Shown: piece by piece, positions 1-5,166 of the stretch
Layout: each line of letters begins with the position of its first letter
How positions within the stretch are numbered: the first letter of the stretch is position 1
Origin: Candidatus Halomonas stercoripullorum
GTDB lineage: Bacteria > Pseudomonadota > Gammaproteobacteria > Pseudomonadales > Halomonadaceae
Assembly: GCA_019114645.1 (NCBI GenBank)
Contig: DXFC01000313.1
Span: forward strand, 1-5,166
Direction: 5' to 3'
Length of the DNA: 5,166 nucleotides
Position numbers and translations under genes: made by a program
The notes under the pieces: generated by a model
The model's database searches: none
What the model saw: the letters and a program-made list of their open reading frames with translations, nothing else
Told to the model about the DNA's origin: nothing

Positions 1-168
1 CCTGGCGCTGCAGCGGCACTGATCGCTGTCATCGGCGGCCCGGCTGTGACGGACCTGGGCTGGTGGTACCCATTGCTGCCCATTGGAATTGGCTGCGTGA
101 TAATGTTGGTGGTAGCGATTCTGGTCAACAATCTGGCCCGTCATCGGCGTTACCCGCGCTACTGGTAA
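1..168 (+). CDS. HPP-family integral membrane protein, C-terminal fragment (5' end outside window)
   Basis: An open frame enters from the left edge and ends at TAA (166-168), giving the last 55 residues of a larger protein. The fragment starts PGAAAALIAVIGGPAV, continues LGWWYPLLPIGIG, and has one strongly hydrophobic stretch (about fragment residues 23-45) that reads as the last transmembrane helix. It closes with NNLARHRRYPRYW, a short basic tail. The ALIAVIGG segment, the W-Y-P-L-L-P stretch and the final RRYPRYW are typical of the C-terminus of HPP-family membrane proteins, several of which have been linked to nitrite transport in cyanobacteria and chloroplasts. The substrate here cannot be inferred. 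The gene converges on fdsD with 17 bp between stop codons, so it is not part of the formate dehydrogenase operon. Family assignment is by recognition of the tail only. Any N-terminal helices or C-terminal CBS domains of longer relatives are not visible, and this copy clearly ends without CBS domains. Confidence 0.8.
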   Translation, partial: PGAAAALIAVIGGPAVTDLGWWYPLLPIGIGCVIMLVVAILVNNLARHRRYPRYW

Positions 169-185
169 CGCTCGGCCTTACTGGA

Positions 186-419
186 TTACTCGGCAGGTAC
201 CGGCTGCCCTTGCGCCAGCAGCTCAACCGCCTGCCGGGCCAGCGGCAACAGTTCACTGCCATCATGCTGCAAATACGCGATGATCTGGCGCTTCATGCTG
301 CGCGCCCAGAACTTCTTCAGATGAGTATGCACATACTCGGCAGCGGTATCGCCGCGATGAGTATTATTGGCGGCAATCTGATTCGCCATGCGAATCAAGG
401 AGTCAAGCTGGCTACTCAC
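186..419 (-). CDS. fdsD: NAD-dependent formate dehydrogenase delta subunit FdsD
   Basis: A 77-residue protein from the GTG at 417-419. FdsD is a small subunit encoded at the end of fds operons and is associated with assembly or stability of the cytoplasmic NAD+-dependent molybdenum formate dehydrogenase; it carries no cofactor motif. The family pattern is visible as LDSLIRMANQIAANN near the N-terminus (residues 5-19) and HLKKFWARSMKRQI in the middle (33-46), matching the conserved 'NLIKMANQI...HL+KFW...M+' layout. There are no cysteines, no membrane segment and no signal peptide. It is the last gene of the operon, directly after fdhD. A longer reading from TTG at 426-428 adds three residues and overlaps the fdhD stop, but the Shine-Dalgarno sequence GGAGG (429-433) would touch that TTG, whereas it sits 9 nt before the GTG. 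I therefore prefer the GTG. Identity is strong given the context; the exact start is probable. Confidence 0.88.
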   Translation of the reverse strand: MSSQLDSLIRMANQIAANNTHRGDTAAEYVHTHLKKFWARSMKRQIIAYLQHDGSELLPLARQAVELLAQGQPVPAE

Positions 420-424
420 GGTGG

Positions 425-1249
425 TCAACCTCCACTGACATGATAGGCCGGGGCTACTTCAGCGGCCGGCTGATGGTAAATGACATGGCGTCCGGGGCGG
501 GCAAAACCTACCAATTTCAGGCCCGCCTGTTGTGCCTGCTCAATGGCCAATGAAGTCGCGGCCGAGACAGCAACCAAACAGCCAATGCCGACACTGGCAC
601 TCTTGTGCACCATTTCGTAGCTGGCCCGACTGGAAACCAGGGCAAACCCTTGCTGGACATCCAGGCGCTGCTTCAGCACAGCGCCGATCAGTTTGTCCAG
701 CGCATTGTGACGCCCGACATCTTCGCGCGTCATCACCACCTCGCCATCCAGGCCACACCAGGCAGCAGCGTGAACCGCTCCGGTATCGCGCTGCAGCGGC
801 TGGTGCCAGTGCAACGCCTCCAGAGCGAGTTGGATAGCCTCATCGGGCACCGGGGGCGCCACGACCGAAGCCACCGGGCGAATCGCCTGTTCCAGTGACT
901 CGGTACCGCAAAGACCACAGCCGGTACGCCCGGCCAGACTCCGCCGCCGCTGCTTTAGTGCCATGAAGCGGGCCGTTGCAATGTCGAGATGCACGGCAAT
1001 ACCATTGGCTTCCTCATGCACTTCCAGGCCATACAGCTCCTCGCGTGATCCCAGAATGCCCTCGGTGAGACTAAAACCGAAAGCGAAGTCCTCGAGATCT
1101 GCAGGAGTCGCCATCATCACAGCGTGTGAGACGCCGTTGTACACCAGTGCCACCGGCAACTCCACGGCGACACTGTCTTCAAGCCCTGCGACACTACCGT
1201 TCTGGCATACGCTCACCGAAACCTGGCAGCGGCTGCGGTCATCACTCAT
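425..1249 (-). CDS. fdhD: Formate dehydrogenase accessory sulfurtransferase FdhD (FdsC)
   Basis: A complete 274-residue protein, the usual FdhD length. FdhD acts in the cytoplasm as a sulfur carrier: in E. coli it takes persulfide sulfur from IscS and passes it to the Mo-bis-MGD cofactor, which formate dehydrogenase needs for activity. The sequence shows the characteristic CxxC pair as Cys111-Gly-Leu-Cys114 within GRTGCGLCG. It also shows TGAVHAAAW (156-164), the highly conserved REDVGRHNALDKLIG (175-189), SSRASYEMVHKSA (206-218) and the closing GFARPGRHVIY (248-258). In fds operons this position is called fdsC. The ATG at 1247-1249 is the furthest upstream start possible, because an in-frame TAA (1250-1252) directly precedes it. 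The ribosome-binding site is weak (a GAG about 10 nt upstream), so translation probably depends on ribosomes ending fdsA 18 nt before. The gene stops at TGA 425-427, next to fdsD. It is intact and the assignment is firm. Confidence 0.96.
   Translation of the reverse strand: MSDDRSRCQVSVSVCQNGSVAGLEDSVAVELPVALVYNGVSHAVMMATPADLEDFAFGFSLTEGILGSREELYGLEVHEEANGIAVHLDIATARFMALKQRRRSLAGRTGCGLCGTESLEQAIRPVASVVAPPVPDEAIQLALEALHWHQPLQRDTGAVHAAAWCGLDGEVVMTREDVGRHNALDKLIGAVLKQRLDVQQGFALVSSRASYEMVHKSASVGIGCLVAVSAATSLAIEQAQQAGLKLVGFARPGRHVIYHQPAAEVAPAYHVSGG
429..433 (-). promoter_or_regulatory. Shine-Dalgarno sequence deciding the fdsD start
   Basis: On the minus strand GGAGG lies over the last glycine codons of fdhD. 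It is followed by 9 nt and then GTG (417-419), a good ribosome-binding spacing. The alternative TTG (426-428) would begin immediately after GGAGG with no spacer. This favours the GTG start and suggests that fdsD translation is coupled to termination of fdhD at the TGA at 425-427. Confidence 0.7.
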
Positions 1250-1256
1250 TTAGCAT

Positions 1257-1271
1257 TCACTCGTCACTCAT
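1257..1271 (-). other. Four-codon mini-ORF (MSDE-stop) between fdsA and fdhD
   Basis: An ATG at 1269-1271 overlaps the fdsA stop codon as ATGA and reads Met-Ser-Asp-Glu before a TGA at 1257-1259. It is followed 7 nt later by the real fdhD ATG. The first three codons match the fdhD start (Met-Ser-Asp), and the two copies are 22 nt apart, so they are out of frame with each other. It may be a remnant of a duplicated start region, or a reinitiation stepping-stone between the two genes. Whether it is translated is unknown. Confidence 0.4.
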
Positions 1272-1285
1272 TCATTCGCTCGCTC
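1264..1285 (-). repeat. Degenerate tetranucleotide repeat across the fdsA stop codon
   Basis: On the minus strand the units GAGC, GAGC, GAAT, GAAT and GAGT follow one another, with a trailing GA: five period-4 units of the form GANN in 22 nt. Two more units (GAGT, GAAT) follow in a shifted phase at 1255-1262. The run codes for the last residues of FdsA (ERANE) and contains its TGA stop. A change of one unit would shift the frame and alter the FdsA C-terminus. The run is short and imperfect, so present-day instability is speculative. Confidence 0.5.
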
Positions 1286-4198
1286 CGCTGAACCCCTTGC
1301 TTCCGTCTTCTCGCCACCCCGCAACAGTTCAAGTTGCTGCCGGTCGAAGGCCTGGAACTGGCGTTGCCAGGTGGATGGCTGGGTAACTTTCTCCACTTGC
1401 ACGGCGGTCACCTTATATTCCGGACAGTTGGTCGCCCAGTCGGAGCTGTCTGTGGTAATCACATTAGCCCCGCTACCCGGATGATGGAAGGTCGTGTACA
1501 CCACCCCCGGCGGCATGCGGTCACTAATTTTGGCACGCAGTACCGTCTGGCCTGCCCGGCTGGTAATCCCCACCCAGTCGCCATCATGCACCCCGCGCAG
1601 TTCGGCGTCGGCAGGATGCAGCTCCAGCACATCCTCGGCATGCCAGGCCTGGTTATGGGTCCGCCGTGTCTGGGCTCCGACATTGTACTGGGTCAATATA
1701 CGACCGGTGGTCAGCAACAGCGGAAAGCGCTGGTTGCTGCGCTCTTCGCTGGCAACATATTCGGTAATGGCGAACTGGCCCAGGCCAATGGGGAAGTCCT
1801 CGATGTGCATGGTCGGCGTGCCGTCCGGGTACGTCTCGTTACACGGCCATTGAATACTGCCCAGCTCATCGAGCCGCGCATAGCTCACCCCGGTAAAGGT
1901 CGGTGTGAGACTGGCGATCTCGTCCATGATCTGTGACGGGTGTTCGTAATGCATGGGGTAACCCAGCGCATTGGACAGCTCCATGGTCACTTCCCAGTCC
2001 TGCTTGCCGGCCAACGGCTCCATCACCTTGCGAACCCGGTTGATGCGTCGCTCGGCGTTGGTGAAGGTGCCATCCTTCTCAAGGAAGGTGGAACCCGGCA
2101 GCAGCACGTGGGCAAACTTGGCCGTCTCGTTGAGGAAGATATCCTGCACGATCAGGCACTCCAGCGAGCGCAGAGCCTTCTCTACATGCTGGGTGTTGGG
2201 ATCGGACTGGGCAATATCTTCACCCTGCACATAGAGCGCCTTGAACTCGCCGGCAATGGCGGAATCGAACATGTTGGGAATGCGCAGCCCCGGCTCATCA
2301 TCGATGGTCACGCCCCACACCGCCTCGAAACGCTCACGCACCGCCGCGTCGCCAACATGCTGGTAACCCGGCAATTCATGGGGGAAAGACCCCATGTCAC
2401 AGGAACCCTGCACGTTGTTCTGACCGCGCAGGGGGTTAACCCCTACACCCTCGCGGCCAATGTTGCCGGTGGCCATGGCCAGGTTGGCAATACCCATCAC
2501 CATACTCGAGCCCTGGCTATGTTCCGTCACACCCAGGCCATAGTAAATCGCGCCATTGGGGGCCTTGGCATAGGTACGTGCAGCGCGGCGCACTTTCTCG
2601 GCCGGCACACCCGTAATCGCCTCGACATTTTCCGGTGCATGGCGCTCGTCGAGAATAAACTCACGCCAGGCGTGGTAACCCGCCTTATCACAGCGTTGGG
2701 CGATAAACTCATGGTCCTCCAGGCCTTCACTGACCACCACATGCGCCAGGGCATTGATCATGGCCACGTTGGTGCCAGGACGCAGGGCAAGGTGCTGGGC
2801 ATCATGATGATGGGGCGTCTTGAGCAGATCGATACGCCGCGGATCAATCACAATCAGCTCGGCACCCTGGCGTAGCCGCCGGCGCATCTGCGAACCAAAT
2901 ACCGGGTGTGCATCGGTCGGGTTGGCGCCGATAACAACGATGGTGTCGGCCTGCATTACCGAATCGAAGGTCTGGGTGCCGGCGGATTCGCCAAGAGTCG
3001 CCTTGAGCCCGAAGCCGGTGGGTGAATGGCAAACCCGGGCACAGGTATCGGTATTGTTGTTGCCAAAGGCCGCGCGCACCAGTTTCTGAACCAGGTAGGT
3101 CTCTTCGTTGGTGCAGCGTGACGAGGTAATGCCACCAATACTCTCACGGCCATATTGGGCCTGGATCGATTTGAGCCGTCCCGCAGCAAAGGTGATCGCC
3201 TCTTCCCAGCTTACCTCACGCCAGGGTTGATCAATGGAGTCGCGGATCATGGGTTGGGTAATACGATCCGGATGAGAGGCGTAGCCAAAGGCGAAACGGC
3301 CTTTCACGCAGGAGTGACCATGATTGGCGGCTCCCCCCTTGTACGGCACCATGCGCACCAGCTGGTCGCCTTGCAGCTCGGCCTTGAATGAGCAACCTAC
3401 ACCGCAGTAAGCGCAGGTGGTAATCACGCTACGCTCCGGCAGCCCCTGCTCGATGACGGTTTTTTCCATCAGCGTTGCGGTCGGGCAGGCCTGCACACAG
3501 GCACCACATGAGACACATTCGGAGTCCATGAAAGCTTCGCTCTGCCCGGCAGCTACCTGGGAGTCGAAACCGCGCCCCTCGATGGTCAGGGCAAAGGTAC
3601 CTTGCACCTCTTCGCAGGCACGCACACAGCGTGAGCAGACGATGCACTTGCTCGGATCAAAGCTGAAATAGGGGTTGGACGCATCGGTTTCGGCATCCAG
3701 ATGGTTTTCGCCATCAAAACCATAGCGTACCTCACGCAGGCCGACGCGCCCCGCCATGTCCTGTAGCTCGCAATCACCATTGGCTGAACAGGTCAGGCAG
3801 TCCAGTGGGTGATCGGAGATATAGAGCTCCATCACGTTGCGCCGCAGCTTGGCCAGCCGCTCATTCTGGGTCGTCACCCGCATGCCGGCTTCAACCGGTG
3901 TGGTACAGGAGGCCGGCATGCCGCGCTTGCCTTCAATCTGCACAGCACACAGGCGACACGAGCCAAACGCTTCGAGACTGTCCGTGGCACACAGCTTGGG
4001 AATATTGATATCGGCCAGGGCAGCGGCACGCAATACCGAAGTGCCTTCGGGCACACTGATTTCCACACCGTCGATTGACAGCGTAACGTAGGTCGTGGAA
4101 AGCCGTGCCGGCGTGCCGTAGTCGCGCTCCGGCAAATAACCGCGCTCCGGTGAAGCAGGCGTGCGGTCGAGTTTTGGGTCAAAATGCTGCAGCATCAT
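1268..4198 (-). CDS. fdsA: NAD-dependent formate dehydrogenase, molybdenum catalytic alpha subunit FdsA
   Basis: A complete 976-residue cytoplasmic subunit that oxidises formate to CO2 at a Mo-bis-MGD centre and passes electrons to FdsB for NAD+ reduction. The N-terminal third resembles NuoG: a [2Fe-2S] domain with Cys70, 81, 84 and 98; a His-Cys [4Fe-4S] site with His130, Cys134, 137 and 143; and two ferredoxin-type [4Fe-4S] motifs, Cys185/188/191/195 and Cys228/231/234/238. The catalytic module opens with another [4Fe-4S] motif, Cys262/265/269 and Cys297. Within TCARVCHSPTG, Cys390 (codon TGC) is the expected Mo ligand and His391 its catalytic neighbour. Arg591 in NPLRGQNNVQG matches the conserved active-site arginine. 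The dinucleotide-binding C-terminal domain covers about 825-935 (LLLTTGRILTQYN). The length is close to the roughly 960 residues of the Rhodobacter capsulatus and Cupriavidus necator enzymes. There is no Tat signal, consistent with the soluble form. Two tandem ATGs begin the frame; either could start. fdsB stops 1 nt upstream, which implies translational coupling. Confidence 0.97.
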   Translation of the reverse strand: MMLQHFDPKLDRTPASPERGYLPERDYGTPARLSTTYVTLSIDGVEISVPEGTSVLRAAALADINIPKLCATDSLEAFGSCRLCAVQIEGKRGMPASCTTPVEAGMRVTTQNERLAKLRRNVMELYISDHPLDCLTCSANGDCELQDMAGRVGLREVRYGFDGENHLDAETDASNPYFSFDPSKCIVCSRCVRACEEVQGTFALTIEGRGFDSQVAAGQSEAFMDSECVSCGACVQACPTATLMEKTVIEQGLPERSVITTCAYCGVGCSFKAELQGDQLVRMVPYKGGAANHGHSCVKGRFAFGYASHPDRITQPMIRDSIDQPWREVSWEEAITFAAGRLKSIQAQYGRESIGGITSSRCTNEETYLVQKLVRAAFGNNNTDTCARVCHSPTGFGLKATLGESAGTQTFDSVMQADTIVVIGANPTDAHPVFGSQMRRRLRQGAELIVIDPRRIDLLKTPHHHDAQHLALRPGTNVAMINALAHVVVSEGLEDHEFIAQRCDKAGYHAWREFILDERHAPENVEAITGVPAEKVRRAARTYAKAPNGAIYYGLGVTEHSQGSSMVMGIANLAMATGNIGREGVGVNPLRGQNNVQGSCDMGSFPHELPGYQHVGDAAVRERFEAVWGVTIDDEPGLRIPNMFDSAIAGEFKALYVQGEDIAQSDPNTQHVEKALRSLECLIVQDIFLNETAKFAHVLLPGSTFLEKDGTFTNAERRINRVRKVMEPLAGKQDWEVTMELSNALGYPMHYEHPSQIMDEIASLTPTFTGVSYARLDELGSIQWPCNETYPDGTPTMHIEDFPIGLGQFAITEYVASEERSNQRFPLLLTTGRILTQYNVGAQTRRTHNQAWHAEDVLELHPADAELRGVHDGDWVGITSRAGQTVLRAKISDRMPPGVVYTTFHHPGSGANVITTDSSDWATNCPEYKVTAVQVEKVTQPSTWQRQFQAFDRQQLELLRGGEKTEARGSAERANE

Positions 4199-4199
4199 G

Positions 4200-5166
4200 T
4201 CAGGCCTCCTCCCGCGCCGCGCTCATGGCGCCTGAGTGCGGGTCCTGGGGCTGAAAAACGTTAGACTCGAAATCTTGCGGAAAGTGCTTCATCACGCTCT
4301 GTACGGGGAAGGGCGTCATGCCCCCCAGGGCACAGAGCGAGCCGTCCACCATGGTGTCGCACAAGTCTCCGAGCAGTTCGAGGTTGGCGGAGCGATTCTC
4401 GCCCTGGCGAATGCGGTCGATCACTTCGACGCCACGCACCGCTCCAATACGGCAGGGAGTGCACTTGCCACACGACTCCACCGCACAGAACTCCATGGCA
4501 AAACGCGCCTGCTCGGCCATGTCCACGGTGTCGTCGAACATCACCACCCCCCCGTGGCCAAGTACCGCGCCAACCTCGGCAAAGGCCTCGTAGTCCAGCG
4601 GCAGATCCCACTGGCTTGCAGGCAGATAGGCACCCAGCGGCCCACCCACCTGCACTGCCCGTAGCGGCCGCTTGCTGGCTGTGCCGCCACCGAATGTCTC
4701 CATCAGTTCACGCAGCGTGACACCGAAAGCGAGCTCCACCAGGCCACCGCGCTCGACGTTGCCGGCCAGCTGTAGCGGCATGGTGCCGCGTGAACGACCC
4801 ATGCCGTAGTCGGCATAGGCAGCCGCCCCATGGCAAAGAATGAAGGGGACCGCCGCCAGGGAGAGCACGTTGTTGACCACGGTGGGCTGGCCAAACAGGC
4901 CTTCTAGCGCCGGTAGTGGCGGCTTGAAACGAACCATGCCCCGCTTGCCTTCGAGGCTTTCGAGCAGCGAGGTCTCCTCGCCACAAATATAGGCACCGGC
5001 GCCAAGCCGTACTTCGAGATCAAAACACTTGCCACTCCCCAGGATATCGCGACCGAGATAACCCGCCGCCTCGGCGCGGGCAATGGCTTCATTGAAGATC
5101 TCGTGGGCCAGCGGGTACTCCGAGCGTAGATAGATATAACCCTGGGTCGCGCCCACGGCGAGACCG
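4200..5166 (-). CDS. fdsB: NAD-dependent formate dehydrogenase NADH/FMN-binding beta subunit FdsB, C-terminal part (5' end outside window)
   Basis: The frame is open to the right edge and ends at TGA 4200-4202, giving 321 residues. This is the NuoF-like diaphorase subunit that takes electrons from FdsA through a [4Fe-4S] cluster to FMN and reduces NAD+. Numbering from the GTG at 5154-5156, the first complex I 51-kDa signature appears as GAGAYICGEETSLLES (52-67), followed by EGKRGMVRFKPPLPA, part of the FMN/NADH-binding fold. The second signature, ESCGKCTPCRIG (227-238), supplies Cys229, 232 and 235, with the fourth cluster ligand at Cys275 in GSLCALGG. The family is about 500 residues long, so roughly the N-terminal 40% is missing. 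That GTG is an internal valine: the frame continues upstream as Gly-Leu-Ala, and GLAVGATQGYIY matches the interior of the family. fdsA follows after 1 nt. By the usual operon order, fdsG should lie just beyond the right edge. Confidence 0.95.
   Translation of the reverse strand, partial: GLAVGATQGYIYLRSEYPLAHEIFNEAIARAEAAGYLGRDILGSGKCFDLEVRLGAGAYICGEETSLLESLEGKRGMVRFKPPLPALEGLFGQPTVVNNVLSLAAVPFILCHGAAAYADYGMGRSRGTMPLQLAGNVERGGLVELAFGVTLRELMETFGGGTASKRPLRAVQVGGPLGAYLPASQWDLPLDYEAFAEVGAVLGHGGVVMFDDTVDMAEQARFAMEFCAVESCGKCTPCRIGAVRGVEVIDRIRQGENRSANLELLGDLCDTMVDGSLCALGGMTPFPVQSVMKHFPQDFESNVFQPQDPHSGAMSAAREEA
4205..4213 (-). promoter_or_regulatory. Strong Shine-Dalgarno sequence for fdsA
   Basis: GGGAGGAGG on the minus strand overlaps the last codons of fdsB. 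It ends 6 nt before the first ATG of fdsA (4196-4198) and 9 nt before the second (4193-4195), so both tandem starts are well placed. It is the strongest ribosome-binding site in the window, fitting the need for much catalytic subunit. Confidence 0.8.

Noticed and set aside
192..208. Small inverted repeat GGCAG-7 nt-CTGCC near the end of fdsD, as a possible terminator
   Set aside because: The stem has only 5 bp, lies inside fdsD coding sequence, and has no T run after it on either strand.
63..443. A 126-codon plus-strand frame over the end of the HPP gene and all of fdsD
   Set aside because: It is out of frame with the HPP-family fragment, whose real frame ends at 168, and antisense to fdsD. 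The translation has no family features.
1940..2875. A 311-codon open frame on the plus strand, opposite fdsA
   Set aside because: It lies wholly antisense to the conserved catalytic domain of FdsA, and its translation shows no recognisable domain. Long antisense frames are common in G+C-rich genes with strong codon bias. The same applies to the 200-codon plus-strand frame at 1334-1936.
3460..3465. A6 run on the minus strand in fdsA as a programmed frameshift site
   Set aside because: The run reads GAA AAA ACC in frame, not the X XXY YYZ phasing needed for -1 slippage. The downstream protein stays in the same frame with conserved motifs on both sides.
5154..5156. GTG as the start codon of fdsB
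   Set aside because: The frame stays open to the window edge (Gly-Leu-Ala before it) and the residues match the interior of the family; a start here would lose the N-terminal part of the flavin-binding fold.

Overview
The window comes from a bacterial chromosome of roughly 60% G+C, most likely a proteobacterium and possibly a gammaproteobacterium of the Halomonas/Pseudomonas kind. That placement rests only on the general look of the proteins and cannot be fixed from this sequence. The window is almost wholly coding and nearly all of it lies on the minus strand.

Reading in the direction of transcription (right to left), it holds the distal four genes of an fdsGBACD operon. This operon encodes a soluble, NAD+-dependent, molybdenum-containing formate dehydrogenase. 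The genes are the 3' two-thirds or so of fdsB (NADH/FMN-binding beta subunit, cut by the right edge), complete fdsA (catalytic alpha subunit, 976 aa), complete fdhD/fdsC (sulfurtransferase that activates the Mo cofactor) and complete fdsD (small delta subunit). fdsG and the promoter should lie beyond the right edge. Spacing is tight: 1 nt between fdsB and fdsA, 18 nt between fdsA and fdhD, and 5 nt between fdhD and fdsD with the start preferred here. The four genes are therefore probably read from one mRNA.

The subunits form an electron path. Formate is oxidised at a Mo-bis-MGD centre in FdsA, whose protein ligand is cysteine (Cys390, next to His391). Electrons pass through the Fe-S clusters of FdsA to the cluster and FMN of FdsB, where NAD+ is reduced. 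FdhD matures the cofactor, and FdsD is an accessory subunit associated with assembly or stability.

At the left edge, on the plus strand and converging on fdsD, are the last 55 codons of an HPP-family integral membrane protein. Only 17 bp separate the two stop codons and I see no intrinsic terminator there.

I found no RNA gene, mobile element, CRISPR array or clearly new system. The locus is a canonical one. The least ordinary spot is the fdsA/fdhD junction: a degenerate 4-nt repeat runs across the fdsA stop codon, and a near-copy of the fdhD start opens a four-codon mini-ORF.
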